In this document: positions 25,976-34,794 of the stretch, one piece after another | Position numbering within the stretch: position 1 is the stretch's first letter | Layout of the letters: every line of letters starts with the position of its first letter | Origin: Mangrovimicrobium sp048323675 | GTDB lineage: Bacteria > Pseudomonadota > Gammaproteobacteria > Pseudomonadales > Halieaceae | Length of the DNA stretch: 64,000 bases | NCBI RefSeq assembly: GCF_048323675.1 | Contig: NZ_JBLWFK010000008.1 | Coordinates: forward strand, 1-64,000 | Direction of reading: 5' to 3' | The notes under the pieces: model-generated | What the model saw: the letters and a program-made list of their open reading frames with translations, nothing else | What the model was told of the DNA's origin: nothing | Databases searched by the model: none | Program-made: the position numbers and the translations under genes

Positions 25976-27610
25976 TCGCGAGAAGGTGCCGGCCGTGCCC
26001 GTCAGGATAAGTGACAGCAACACCAGCCCCCAGGCCGGCAGGGTCGGAATGGAATCGATATCACCCGCCGGGGAAGCGACGCCACCGCTGGTCACTGCGC
26101 CACTGGTGACTCGGTAGCAGGCGGAGAACTCCGAGGTCTCATCCGTATCCAGAAGGGTAGCGGTGGCGCTTATGTATTCCCCGGGGGTGGTCGCCGGCAG
26201 CGAGTTTCCTGTCCCGTCCACGTCGCCATCGCCGCTCAGCCAGTTGCTTGCGCCAAGGTATACCGCGCCTTCACCGTAACCACTGGTATCGCAGGACGGG
26301 CTGGAAAAGAACTCCAGCCGGTAGTTGCTGCCGGTCGGGGGGCCATCGAGGGAGAAGCTCACGGCAGTGTTCACGCCATTGGTCGTCGCCGCGGTAATAA
26401 GCGGAAAATTCTGGTAGCCGTTGGGGCCGTCGTCGGTGTCATCGATGTCATTGGGGTTCGCACCGGCACCCGTGCCCCCGGCGCTGTCGACCAGGTTGAT
26501 GCCGAGCCCGCCGTTCGCCGCGATACGGTTGCCGAGTATCTGGTTGCCATAGGGGAACGCCGTGGCGGCGTCGTCTCTTTCGATGTTTACGCCATCGCTA
26601 CCCCAATTGGCGATCAGGTTGCCGTCCGCGGGATTGGTGCCGCCGATGACGTTGTGGTGCGGTGTCCCGCCGAGGAACGTCCTGATGTATATACCATTGT
26701 CGGCACCACCGATATCCGTGCTGCCGTCCACACCGACGCCGATCGAGTTGGCGGTAATCGCGACGCTGTCACTACCGCCCCAGATGCGAATACCCTCCTC
26801 GCCCCCGATGACATTGCCGGTGATGGCGATGTCACTGCCCGCGGCTCCCAGGTAAATCCCCGATGCGCCAAACAGGGGAGTGTTGCCATCGGCGGTGGTA
26901 CCGATGAGGTTGTTCTGGATGGTGACGTTGCCCGTCGTGGGATTCTGCAGCAACACGCCGTGGGCGTTGTTTCCCGAGATAAGATTACGTTGGGCCTCGG
27001 CCGGGCCGCCGATGGTGATATTGCTGGCCCCGTTCAGGGCATAGACACCGATTGCGTTGCCGAGGTCGTTCACGCCGTCGGTGCCGATGAAGTTCCCCGA
27101 GACAGTGACATCTGACACGGCGGTGACAAGAACGCCTGGGCCACTGAAACCGGTGATGCGCAGGCCGGCCAGGCTGCTGCCGGCGGCGCCAATACCGAAG
27201 GTGAAACCGTTGGCCACCCCTGCGCCATTGGCGATGCCAACCTGGAGCACCGCATTGGTGCCCGAGGCGGTATTGTTCATGCTGGATCCCGCCTGGCTGT
27301 AGCCATAGATCTGCACCGGTGTCGTGATGTCCGGCAGCGCGGTAGCCAGGCTGATGATATGCGGCCCGGCCCCGGGGATGGCGAAGACAATGACATCGGT
27401 TCCGTAGGCGGCCGCGCCGACACAGCCGTTGTAGTCGGCGTCAGTGTTCGCTGCGATGATCGCCTCGCGCAGCGAGCAGCTGCCGTTGGCTGCGTCCTCG
27501 TCGCTGCCGACGTTGACCGTGATGGTGGCGGCATATGCCGGCAATGACAGCAGCAGGGCGGCCATCAAGGCCGGGATCGGCGCGCGACCGGCCCCTGGTT
27601 TGCAATCCAT
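25928..27610 (-). CDS. CSLREA / IPTL-CTERM exported beta-helix protein
   Basis: A 560-residue surface or secreted protein. A Sec signal (about 1-28) is followed by the CSLREAI motif (45-51), a right-handed beta-helix rich in NxIxG turns (for example ISGNNAHGVLLQNPTTGNVT), and a C-terminal sorting motif IPTLPAWGLVLLSLILTG beginning at residue 521. Such tails are handled by exosortase H. The normal short basic tail after the hydrophobic stretch is replaced by RTGVRFTPNRPTGSES, encoded by the GGGGTCAG repeat, which also supplies the TGA. The start was placed at MDCKPGAG, preceded by GGGGAA. It is divergent from a LuxR regulator. Confidence 0.88.
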   Translation of the reverse strand: MDCKPGAGRAPIPALMAALLLSLPAYAATITVNVGSDEDAANGSCSLREAIIAANTDADYNGCVGAAAYGTDVIVFAIPGAGPHIISLATALPDITTPVQIYGYSQAGSSMNNTASGTNAVLQVGIANGAGVANGFTFGIGAAGSSLAGLRITGFSGPGVLVTAVSDVTVSGNFIGTDGVNDLGNAIGVYALNGASNITIGGPAEAQRNLISGNNAHGVLLQNPTTGNVTIQNNLIGTTADGNTPLFGASGIYLGAAGSDIAITGNVIGGEEGIRIWGGSDSVAITANSIGVGVDGSTDIGGADNGIYIRTFLGGTPHHNVIGGTNPADGNLIANWGSDGVNIERDDAATAFPYGNQILGNRIAANGGLGINLVDSAGGTGAGANPNDIDDTDDGPNGYQNFPLITAATTNGVNTAVSFSLDGPPTGSNYRLEFFSSPSCDTSGYGEGAVYLGASNWLSGDGDVDGTGNSLPATTPGEYISATATLLDTDETSEFSACYRVTSGAVTSGGVASPAGDIDSIPTLPAWGLVLLSLILTGTAGTFSRTGVRFTPNRPTGSES

Positions 27611-27700
27611 GGATATTCCCCGTCTATAGTAGTTATCGCCCTGTGCGGGCAATGCAATAGTGCGCAATCTGCCCGCCGGCGTATGCCACGGCTGCAAGTG

Positions 27701-27717
27701 GCAAACGGGCCGTTTGC
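27701..27717. promoter_or_regulatory. 17-base palindrome between IPTL-CTERM and LuxR genes
   Basis: GCAAACGG-g-CCGTTTGC is a perfect 8+1+8 dyad in the 211-base gap between the divergent surface-protein and LuxR-type regulator genes. Its size and symmetry suit a dimeric LuxR/NarL-type regulator. The assignment as operator rests on position and symmetry only. Confidence 0.45.
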
Positions 27718-27821
27718 GGCATCTTGCGGGTATCTTGAAGACCGGACAGAGACGGAAGACAATCGACTTTCGACCATGCCCGCAGCGGGATATCCGGTCC
27801 AACCAGGGGGACAATCACTAT

Positions 27822-28880
27822 ATGCGTCGCCGGATGAGCGAATACGAGCAGTTGTGCTCACTGGGGCTCCCCACCAGTGAAGTCGTACCGCTCGCCCTTG
27901 GCCTGCTTGAGAGCATGCTCGGCGGCGGCATGACCTGCTTCGTCTGGAGCAACCCGCGCGGCGAGGCGGAAAACTCCTACATCCTCGAAGACCTCCCCGC
28001 GGATTGCCCGAACCTGTACGCACAGGAGTTCTACAACCGGCGCGAAGCCGAACTGGGGCCGACCTTCACCACAATGCTGCGGGCCGGAATTCCCCTGGTG
28101 AATTTTTCCAGGCATGGAAGCCGGCCGACACAATCCGCCATGTACAGCGAGCTGCTGGCCCCCTTCGGCCTGCGCCATCTCACCCGCGTCTCGGTCATCG
28201 ACGGCGACCGCCGCCACGGCATGCTGGCGCTGTCGCGTCGGCGGGGCGACCGCCCCCATTCCGAAAAGGAAGAAGAACTCTTACTGAACGCCGCCCGGCA
28301 CCTCGGCCACGCCTTCGAACTGGAGCGCGTCGCGCGGTTGATCAACGGCGGTTTGTCGGACAACACCGAAACGGGCTTCATACTTCTCGACCGCGCCGGG
28401 CGGCTACAGCACGGCTGCAACCTGGGCCTGCACCTGTTCCACGAGGCGACGCGCGCCGACGGCCTGGATCACCGGCCGGCGGAACTTCGCCTGTCCCTGC
28501 CCGCAGCGCTGGCCGCCCGCGCCCGTGAGCGATCCCCGGGGGGAGAAATCACGGTGACCAACCAGCGCGGTGAGTTCGTGTTTCGGCCCCTCGCGATGCG
28601 CGCAGTCGCCAGCGGCAGCGACACCCAGGTGGCGGTCACGGTGCACCGGCGCGGCTCGATGGCCGCAAGGCTCTGGCGGGCATCGGGCCACTTCCGGCTG
28701 TCCGGTCGCGAGCGGCAGGTGGCTGTGCTGCTGGGGGTCGGGAAACCCTATGAGGCCATCGCCGACCACCTCGGCATCAGCCGCAATACCGCCGAGAGTT
28801 ACGTGCGCCGGACCTATGAAAAACTCGGCACCAGCCAGCGCGAGCAGTTGATCCGTACGCTGTTGACTGGCCCGCAGTGA
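27822..28880 (+). CDS. LuxR-family transcriptional regulator
   Basis: A 352-residue protein. The C-terminal 60 residues form a LuxR/GerE helix-turn-helix (LSGRERQVAVLLGVGKPYEA, IADHLGISRNTAESYVRR, TYEKLGTSQREQLI). The N-terminal part is an uncharacterised sensory region with a GAF/PAS-like run (GHAFELERVARLINGGLSDN). No phospho-acceptor receiver domain is visible. The start at MRRRMSEYEQL follows AGGGGG by 11 bases; longer upstream frames look non-coding. It is divergent from the IPTL-CTERM protein gene, its most likely target, with a palindrome between them. The gene ends just before another GGGGTCAG repeat. Confidence 0.88.
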   Translation: MRRRMSEYEQLCSLGLPTSEVVPLALGLLESMLGGGMTCFVWSNPRGEAENSYILEDLPADCPNLYAQEFYNRREAELGPTFTTMLRAGIPLVNFSRHGSRPTQSAMYSELLAPFGLRHLTRVSVIDGDRRHGMLALSRRRGDRPHSEKEEELLLNAARHLGHAFELERVARLINGGLSDNTETGFILLDRAGRLQHGCNLGLHLFHEATRADGLDHRPAELRLSLPAALAARARERSPGGEITVTNQRGEFVFRPLAMRAVASGSDTQVAVTVHRRGSMAARLWRASGHFRLSGRERQVAVLLGVGKPYEAIADHLGISRNTAESYVRRTYEKLGTSQREQLIRTLLTGPQ

Positions 28881-28933
28881 GGGGGGAGTGCGGAAGCGGG
28901 GTACTTCGTGAGGGAGTGAGGGGCACTTTGCCA

Positions 28934-28985
28934 GGGGTCAGAGTCTTGACTCTGACCCCGTTCGGCGTGAATCTGACCCCGTTCC
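28934..28985. repeat. GGGGTCAG palindromic repeat
   Basis: GGGGTCAGAGTC-TT-GACTCTGACCCC (28934-28959) is a perfect 12-base-arm hairpin, followed by the half unit TTCGGCGTGAATCTGACCCC also seen at about 25.95 kb. It lies in the 110-base gap between the convergent ends of the LuxR gene and the VOC gene. No T run follows, so termination would rely on the hairpin alone. Confidence 0.8.
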
Positions 28986-28990
28986 GGGCC

Positions 28991-29431
28991 TTAGCCGGGC
29001 GCCTGCATCAGTTCGATACGTGTGCCGTCCGGGTCTGTGCAGAACACGATCTTGCCGAAGGCGGAATCGATCCAGGTCTCCATGTGTACCTGCCCGCCAT
29101 TGGCCTTCACCCGTTCCATAACCTCCTCGATACCGGTGACCTGGAACGTCAGGTGAGTGAGCCCGCGCTGATTCATCGGCCGCCGCCCGCTGGAGCCGGT
29201 GGCGCCGCCACTGGTTTTCACCAGTTCGATGCGCATGCCGCCCAGTTGCAGCTGGCAGACATCCACCGTCTGCCCCGGCAATTCCAGCAAATGGTCCAGG
29301 GGCTCGCCGAGGCCGTCCATTTTGACATCGGCGGTGAAACCGAGGGCCTGGCTGTAAAACTGCTCGGATTGCTGCAGGTCGCTCACGCAGATGCCGGTGT
29401 GCATGGGGCTGACAGTCGCGGTGTCACTCAT
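28991..29431 (-). CDS. VOC-family (glyoxalase/dioxygenase fold) protein
   Basis: A 146-residue single-chain VOC protein with two beta-alpha-beta-beta-beta modules. The first begins HTGICVSDLQQSEQFYSQALGF and the second GLTHLTFQVTGIEEVMERVKANG. It ends FCTDPDGTRIELMQ, where the final Glu, together with His11 and His near 98, forms the usual metal site. Family members include methylmalonyl-CoA epimerase, lactoylglutathione lyase and extradiol enzymes. It is divergent from the leucine-catabolism regulator, and the LiuR operator lies between them, so it may belong to that regulon. The specific reaction is unknown. Confidence 0.85.
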   Translation of the reverse strand: MSDTATVSPMHTGICVSDLQQSEQFYSQALGFTADVKMDGLGEPLDHLLELPGQTVDVCQLQLGGMRIELVKTSGGATGSSGRRPMNQRGLTHLTFQVTGIEEVMERVKANGGQVHMETWIDSAFGKIVFCTDPDGTRIELMQAPG

Positions 29432-29540
29432 CGATTGTTCTCCTTATTGCTGGGTAGCCTGGCGAATTGGCAGGCAGACTAGCACGCCCCGCAACAATTC
29501 GGGACCCTTGTGACCTGATGGTAATACTCACCAGCGTTGA

Positions 29541-29562
29541 TTGACGTTAACGTTAACGTTAC
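29541..29562. promoter_or_regulatory. LiuR-type operator
   Basis: TTGACGTTAACGTTAACGTTAC contains three overlapping ACGTTAA units and matches the published proteobacterial LiuR motif of the TTGACGTNAACGTNAA kind. It lies 44 bases before liuR and 110 bases before the divergent VOC gene, so it could regulate both. It also contains a TTGACG that could serve as a -35 element. Confidence 0.8.
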
Positions 29563-29605
29563 TTACACTTCCGCAACCTGAGAATAAACAGACGCCAGAC
29601 AGCCC

Positions 29606-30013
29606 ATGGCCGCCAGCTACACCATTTCCGACCTCGCCGCGGAATTCGACATCACTACCCGCACGATTCGTTTCTACGAAGAAAAGGGCCTGCTGCAACC
29701 GCGGCGACAGGGTAGTGTGCGGGTCTACACCCCCGCGGACCGCACCAAGCTCAAACTGATCCTGCGCGGCAAGCGCCTGGGCTTCTCGCTCGACGAGAGC
29801 CGCTCGATCATCGAGATGTACGACCCGGCCCACGGCAATACCGACCAGTACAACTCGCTGCTGGCGAAAATCCGGGAAAAGCGCCACCAGCTCGAACAGC
29901 AGCTGCACGACATCGAAGTCATGATGCTGGAACTGCGCGAGGCCGAGGACAAGGCGTTGGAAGCCATGGCGGCCTCCAGCGGGAAAAAGACCGGCAAGGG
30001 CGCCGGAAGATAA
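29606..30013 (+). CDS. liuR: MerR-family regulator of branched-chain amino acid degradation
   Basis: A 135-residue MerR protein. The N-terminal winged helix reads YTISDLAAEFDITTRTIRFY and EKGLLQPRR, followed by RVYTPADRTKLKLILRGKRLG and a coiled coil (about 80-120) for dimerisation. There are no Cys ligands in the C-terminus, as expected for a regulator that senses a CoA ester rather than a metal. Its position before liuB, liuC and liuD and the adjacent operator identify it as LiuR, which represses the leucine/isovalerate operon. The ribosome site is weak. Confidence 0.93.
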   Translation: MAASYTISDLAAEFDITTRTIRFYEEKGLLQPRRQGSVRVYTPADRTKLKLILRGKRLGFSLDESRSIIEMYDPAHGNTDQYNSLLAKIREKRHQLEQQLHDIEVMMLELREAEDKALEAMAASSGKKTGKGAGR

Positions 30014-30074
30014 CGATCAGCAGTAGCACACGACGAATCATCACCGACCGAACTGCCCATCAAGGGAAAGTACT

Positions 30075-31682
30075 ATGGCCACCATCAAATCATCGATAAA
30101 CACCCGCAGCGAGGAGTTCGCCGAGAACGCCGCGCACATGCAGGCGCAGGTGAACGACCTGCGAGAGAAGCTCGAGGCGATCAAGCTCGGGGGCGGCAGC
30201 GAATACCAGGAGCGCCACACCTCCCGCGGCAAGCTGCTGCCCCGCGAGCGCATCAACGCCCTTCTCGACCCGGGTTCGCCCTTCCTCGAACTGTCCCAGC
30301 TGGCGGCCTACGAGGTCTACGACGAGGAGGTCCCGGCGGCGGGCATCATCACCGGCATCGGCCGGGTGTCCGGGCAGGAGTGCCTGATCGTCGCCAACGA
30401 CGCCACGGTGAAGGGCGGCTCCTACTACCCGCTGACGGTAAAGAAACACATCCGCGCCCAGACCATCGCCGAGCAGAACCACCTGCCCTGCATCTACCTG
30501 GTGGATTCCGGCGGCGCCAACCTGCCGCGCCAGGACGACGTGTTCCCGGACCGCGAGCACTTCGGCCGCATCTTCTTCAACCAGGCCAACATGTCGGCGC
30601 AGAACATCCCGCAGATCGCCTGCGTCATGGGTTCCTGCACCGCCGGCGGCGCCTACGTGCCGGCGATGGCCGACGAGTCGGTGATCGTGCGCGAGCAGGG
30701 CACCATCTTCCTCGGCGGCCCGCCGCTGGTGAAGGCCGCCACCGGTGAGGTGGTCAGCGCCGAGGACCTCGGCGGTGCCGACGTCCACTGCCGCACCTCC
30801 GGCGTCGCCGACCACTATGCCCAGAACGACCACCACGCCCTGCAGCTGGTGCGCCAGAGCGTCTCTCGCCTGAACCGCGTCAAGCCGGTCTCCCTCGACC
30901 TCGCCGAGGTGGTGGAACCGCTGTACCCGGCGGAGGACATCTACGGCATCGTGCCGAAAGACCCGCGCAAGCCCTACGACGTGCGCGAGATCATCGCCCG
31001 CATCGTCGACGGCTCCGAGTTCGACGAGTTCAAGGCGCTGTACGGCACCACCCTCATCACCGGCTTCGCCCGCATCTATGGCTACCCGGTGGGCATCATC
31101 GGCAACAACGGCATTCTCTTTGGCGAGTCCGCCATGAAGGGCGCCCACTTCATCGAACTGTGCGCACAGCGCGGCATCCCGCTGGTGTTCCTGCAGAACA
31201 TCACCGGCTTCATGGTCGGCCGCCAGTACGAGGCCGGCGGTATCGCCAAGCACGGCGCCAAGATGGTCACCGCGGTGGCCTCCGCCAAGGTGCCCAAGCT
31301 GACCGTGCTGATCGGCGGCTCCTTCGGCGCGGGCAACTACGGCATGTGCGGCCGCGCCTACGACCCACGCTTCCTGTTCATGTGGCCCAATGCGCGCATC
31401 TCGGTGATGGGCGGCGAGCAGGCGGCAGGGGTGATGGCCCAGCTGCGCCGCGACCAGATCGAGAAAAAAGGCGGCGAGTGGCAGGCCGAGGAAGAGGCGG
31501 CGTACAAGAAGCCCATCCTCGACACCTACGAGAAACAGGGCCATCCCTACTACGCCTCCGCGCGGCTGTGGGACGACGGCGTGATCGACCCCGCCGAGAC
31601 CCGCATGACCCTGGGCCTGGCGCTATCGGCCGCCCTCAACAAGCCCGCCGAGGCAACACGCTTCGGCGTGTTCCGCATGTGA
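30075..31682 (+). CDS. liuB: 3-methylcrotonyl-CoA carboxylase, carboxyltransferase (beta) subunit
   Basis: A 535-residue carboxyltransferase. The N-terminal acyl-CoA side has RGKLLPRERINALLDPGSPFLE and the oxyanion-hole glycine stretches CTAGGAYVPAMADES and FLGGPPLVKAATGE. The C-terminal biotin side has IGGSFGAGNYGMCGRAYDP and NARISVMGGEQAAGV. It transfers CO2 from biotin to 3-methylcrotonyl-CoA in leucine catabolism. The length equals known MccB/LiuB proteins. It lies 61 bases after liuR and 16 bases before liuC. Geranyl-CoA carboxylase is the closest alternative, but the neighbouring genes favour the leucine pathway. Confidence 0.94.
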   Translation: MATIKSSINTRSEEFAENAAHMQAQVNDLREKLEAIKLGGGSEYQERHTSRGKLLPRERINALLDPGSPFLELSQLAAYEVYDEEVPAAGIITGIGRVSGQECLIVANDATVKGGSYYPLTVKKHIRAQTIAEQNHLPCIYLVDSGGANLPRQDDVFPDREHFGRIFFNQANMSAQNIPQIACVMGSCTAGGAYVPAMADESVIVREQGTIFLGGPPLVKAATGEVVSAEDLGGADVHCRTSGVADHYAQNDHHALQLVRQSVSRLNRVKPVSLDLAEVVEPLYPAEDIYGIVPKDPRKPYDVREIIARIVDGSEFDEFKALYGTTLITGFARIYGYPVGIIGNNGILFGESAMKGAHFIELCAQRGIPLVFLQNITGFMVGRQYEAGGIAKHGAKMVTAVASAKVPKLTVLIGGSFGAGNYGMCGRAYDPRFLFMWPNARISVMGGEQAAGVMAQLRRDQIEKKGGEWQAEEEAAYKKPILDTYEKQGHPYYASARLWDDGVIDPAETRMTLGLALSAALNKPAEATRFGVFRM

Positions 31683-31698
31683 CCGGGAGCCTGTAGCA

Positions 31699-32496
31699 AT
31701 GACTGAACCGACAATCGACATCACCATCGACGGGCGCGGCGTGGCCACAGTGACCATGAACCGCCCGGACAAACACAACGCCTTCGACGACGGCGTGATC
31801 GCCGAACTCACTGCGGCCTTCGAAGCCCTCGCCGCCAACCCAGAGGTGCGCCTGATGGTGCTGGCCGCCGGGGGCAAGAGTTTCTCCGCCGGCGCCGACC
31901 TCGGCTGGATGCAGCGCATGGCCGGCTACAGCTACGAGGACAATCTTCGTGATGCCAATGGCCTTGCCCGCATGCTCAAGACCCTCGACAGCCTGCCCCT
32001 GCCGACCATCGCCCGGGTCCAGGGCGCGGCCTTCGGCGGCGCGGTGGGCCTGGTGAGCTGCTGCGATATCGCCATCGCCTCGCCGCGGGCCAGCTTCTGC
32101 CTCAGCGAGGTGAAGATCGGCCTGATCCCCGCCACCATCAGCCCCTACGTGGTCGCGGCCATGGGCCAGCGGGCGGCGCGGCGCTACTCGATCAGCGCCG
32201 AGCGCTTCTCCGCGGAAACCGCCGCGCAGCTCGGGCTGGTATCCGAGGTCGTGGCAGAAGAGGATCTCGACGCCGCAGTGGAGACCATGATCGACACCCT
32301 GCTCGGCAACAGTCCGGCGGCCATGCGCGCGGCCAAGCAGCTGATCGCCGAGGTCAGCAACCGGCCAATAGACGAGGCGCTGATCGCCGATACCAGCGAG
32401 CGCATCGCCCGCATTCGCGTGTCCGAGGAAGGCCAGGAAGGCCTCGGCGCATTCCTGGAAAAACGTACGCCCGCGTGGCGCAAGCAAGAAGCATAG
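31699..32496 (+). CDS. liuC: Enoyl-CoA hydratase, probably methylglutaconyl-CoA hydratase
   Basis: A 265-residue crotonase-fold enzyme. The CoA-binding oxyanion line is SAGADLGWMQRM after VLAAGGKSF, and the second oxyanion strand is RVQGAAFGGAVGLVSCCDIA, with catalytic Glu in the CLSEVKIGLIPATISPYV segment. It hydrates 3-methylglutaconyl-CoA to HMG-CoA. The assignment rests on its place between the two carboxylase subunits, as in the liu operon of pseudomonads. It ends 12 bases before liuD. Confidence 0.93.
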   Translation: MTEPTIDITIDGRGVATVTMNRPDKHNAFDDGVIAELTAAFEALAANPEVRLMVLAAGGKSFSAGADLGWMQRMAGYSYEDNLRDANGLARMLKTLDSLPLPTIARVQGAAFGGAVGLVSCCDIAIASPRASFCLSEVKIGLIPATISPYVVAAMGQRAARRYSISAERFSAETAAQLGLVSEVVAEEDLDAAVETMIDTLLGNSPAAMRAAKQLIAEVSNRPIDEALIADTSERIARIRVSEEGQEGLGAFLEKRTPAWRKQEA

Positions 32497-32508
32497 GAGC
32501 GGCCCCGC

Positions 32509-34512
32509 ATGTTCGACAAAATACTGATTGCCAACCGCGGCGAGATCGCCTGCCGCGTCATTCGCACCGCGCGCAAACTCGGCATTCGCACCGTCGCCGT
32601 CTACTCCGACGCCGACGCCGACGCCCTGCACGTGAGCATGGCCGACGAGGCCGTGCACATCGGCGCCGCGCCCTCGCGGGAATCCTACCTGCAATTCGAC
32701 CGCGTCATCGAGGCCTGCAAGCGCACCGGCGCCCAGGCGGTGCACCCGGGCTACGGTTTCCTCAGCGAGAACTCCCAGTTCTGCCAGGCCTGCGACGCCG
32801 CCGGCGTCGTCTTCATCGGCCCGCCGGTGGGCGCCATCGAGGCGATGGGCTCCAAGTCCGCCGCCAAGCGCATTATGGAAGAGGCCGGCGTGCCGCTGGT
32901 GCCCGGCTACCACGGCGAGGACCAGAGCCCCGAACTGCTGAAAAAAGCCGCCGATGACATGGGCTACCCGGTACTGCTCAAGGCCACCGCCGGCGGCGGC
33001 GGCAAGGGCATGCGCCAGGTCTGGTCGGCGAAGGACTTCGACGAAGCCCTGGCAGCGGCCAGGCGCGAGGCCAGCAACAGCTTCGGCGACGACCGCATGC
33101 TGGTGGAAAAATACCTCACCCGCCCGCGCCACGTGGAAATCCAGGTGTTCTGCGACAGTCGCGGCAACGCCGTATACCTGGCCGAGCGCGACTGCTCGGT
33201 GCAGCGCCGCCACCAGAAAGTCATCGAGGAAGCCCCGGCCCCGGGCATGAGCGAGGCCCTGCGCCAGCAGATGGGCGAGGCCGCCGTACAGGCAGCCAAG
33301 GCCATCGACTATGTCGGCGCCGGCACCGTGGAGTTCCTGCTCGACGAGGACGGCTCCTTCTACTTCATGGAGATGAACACCCGCCTGCAGGTGGAACACC
33401 CGGTCACCGAGATGATCACCGGCCAGGACCTGGTGGAGTGGCAGCTGCGGGTCGCCGCCGGCGAGGCACTGCCGCTGGCCCAGGAAGACGTGCAGATCAA
33501 CGGCCACGCCTTCGAGGCGCGCATCTACGCCGAGGACCCGGACAACGACTTCCTGCCGGTCACCGGCACCCTCGCCTTCCTGCAACCGCCCGAGGAAAGC
33601 GCCCATGTGCGCGTCGATACCGGCGTGCTGCAGGGTGACGAGGTCAGCGTCTACTACGACCCGATGATCGCCAAGCTGATCGTCCACGACGAGGACCGCG
33701 ACAAGGCCCTGCGCCGCCTGGCACGGGCGCTCAGCGAATACCGCATCAGCGGCATGCGCACCAACGTCGACTTCCTCTACAACCTCGCCACCGCCGAGCC
33801 TTTCCGCAAGGCCGACCTCGACACCGGCTTTATCGAGAAGCACCGCGAGCTGATCTTCCACGACAGCGAGCAGGACCTGCAGCGCGGCGCCATCCTCGGC
33901 GCCCTCTACCTGGTCCTGCGCCAGGCCCGCCGCGCCACCGTGGCGGAAACCGACCCCTACTCCCCCTGGAACTCCACCAGTGCCTGGCGCCTGAACGAAC
34001 CCCACGCGCAGCACTTCGCGCTGGAACTCGGCGGCCGGGAAATTGCCGTCAGTGTCGAGCAACTGCAGCGCGGCGGCAGTCGCCGCTACCGCATCTGCAG
34101 TGGGAACCAGACGGTCACCGCGCGCGGAGAACTGAAGGACGGCGAACTCTACGCCGACATCGACGGCTACCGCAGCCGGGTGCCGGTAGCGGAGCACGAC
34201 GGCGTGATCAGCCTCTACACCGAGGACAGCGCCCTGCAGATCCGCGAGGTCCAGCCCGACCTCGGCGAGGCCGACGACACCGGCGGTGAAGGCGCCCTCA
34301 CCGCGCCCATGAACGGCACCATCGTCACCCTGCTGGCGCAGGCCGGCGTCGCGGTTGCCAGGGGCGACGCCCTGCTGGTGATGGAGGCGATGAAGATGGA
34401 GCACACTATCCGCGCTCCCGCAGATGGCACGGTGGAGGAGTTCTTCTACGCGCCCGGTGACCTCGTCGAGGGCGGCGCGGAACTGGTGAACTTCAGCCCC
34501 GCGGAGGCCTGA
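32509..34512 (+). CDS. liuD: 3-methylcrotonyl-CoA carboxylase, biotin-containing (alpha) subunit
   Basis: A 667-residue protein. The biotin carboxylase domain (about 1-445) shows FDKILIANRGEIACRVIRTA, the ATP-grasp loop KATAGGGGKGMR and FMEMNTRLQVEHPVTEM. The BT linker is next, and the C-terminal biotinyl domain has VMEAMKMEHT with the biotin Lys at about 629. It carboxylates biotin with ATP and bicarbonate and hands CO2 to LiuB. It is the last gene of this liu unit. The HMG-CoA lyase (liuE) usual in such operons is not next to it, nor is isovaleryl-CoA dehydrogenase (liuA) at the front. Confidence 0.94.
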   Translation: MFDKILIANRGEIACRVIRTARKLGIRTVAVYSDADADALHVSMADEAVHIGAAPSRESYLQFDRVIEACKRTGAQAVHPGYGFLSENSQFCQACDAAGVVFIGPPVGAIEAMGSKSAAKRIMEEAGVPLVPGYHGEDQSPELLKKAADDMGYPVLLKATAGGGGKGMRQVWSAKDFDEALAAARREASNSFGDDRMLVEKYLTRPRHVEIQVFCDSRGNAVYLAERDCSVQRRHQKVIEEAPAPGMSEALRQQMGEAAVQAAKAIDYVGAGTVEFLLDEDGSFYFMEMNTRLQVEHPVTEMITGQDLVEWQLRVAAGEALPLAQEDVQINGHAFEARIYAEDPDNDFLPVTGTLAFLQPPEESAHVRVDTGVLQGDEVSVYYDPMIAKLIVHDEDRDKALRRLARALSEYRISGMRTNVDFLYNLATAEPFRKADLDTGFIEKHRELIFHDSEQDLQRGAILGALYLVLRQARRATVAETDPYSPWNSTSAWRLNEPHAQHFALELGGREIAVSVEQLQRGGSRRYRICSGNQTVTARGELKDGELYADIDGYRSRVPVAEHDGVISLYTEDSALQIREVQPDLGEADDTGGEGALTAPMNGTIVTLLAQAGVAVARGDALLVMEAMKMEHTIRAPADGTVEEFFYAPGDLVEGGAELVNFSPAEA

Positions 34513-34518
34513 GCCATT

Positions 34519-34549
34519 GGGAGCGTGCGGCCAGCAGGCCGGCGCTCCC
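34519..34549 (+). terminator. Strong hairpin after liuD, possible terminator
   Basis: GGGAGCG (34519-34525) pairs with CGCTCCC (34543-34549), enclosing an inner GGCC-AGCA-GGCC stem. It begins seven bases after the liuD stop. Only a short weak T stretch follows, so it may act as an RNA-stabilising 3' end or a poor intrinsic terminator. Confidence 0.5.
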
Positions 34550-34615
34550 CGATTTACCCCATCCCGCTCGCCTGCTATGCTTTGCCCGAACCCATCCCGA
34601 GAGGAGGAACAGCTG

Positions 34616-34663
34616 ATGATAGTCGTTTACCCCAAAACCGGGATCGGCACGGTCATCCTGTAA
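34616..34663 (+). CDS. Possible 15-residue leader ORF with strong ribosome site
   Basis: GAGGAGGAACAGCTG leads into ATG and a 15-residue reading frame (MIVVYPKTGIGTVIL) ending in TAA. The ribosome site is one of the strongest in the region, but no stable gene of this size is known to me here. It lies in the 282-base gap between liuD and rsgA. It could be a regulatory upstream ORF or a chance match. The rest of the gap shows nothing recognisable. Confidence 0.2.
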   Translation: MIVVYPKTGIGTVIL

Positions 34664-34794
34664 TCGTCCCGGCGGAACACCCGCCACACGATCACCCCCA
34701 ACCTGCCCGCATCCCGGTCGATCAACCTGACCGGGGCGTCACTTCGCCCCTGAACCCGTACCAGCACGAGCGCCCGATGGCGCGAGGGGCCAAC

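Noticed and set aside
26562..27115. Repetitive plus-strand frames in the beta-helix gene
   Set aside because: They reflect the repeat structure of the minus-strand beta-helix protein and are not separate genes.
31636..34404. A 922-codon open frame on the minus strand
   Set aside because: It mirrors liuC and liuD, has low-complexity Gly/Ala/His composition and no motifs.
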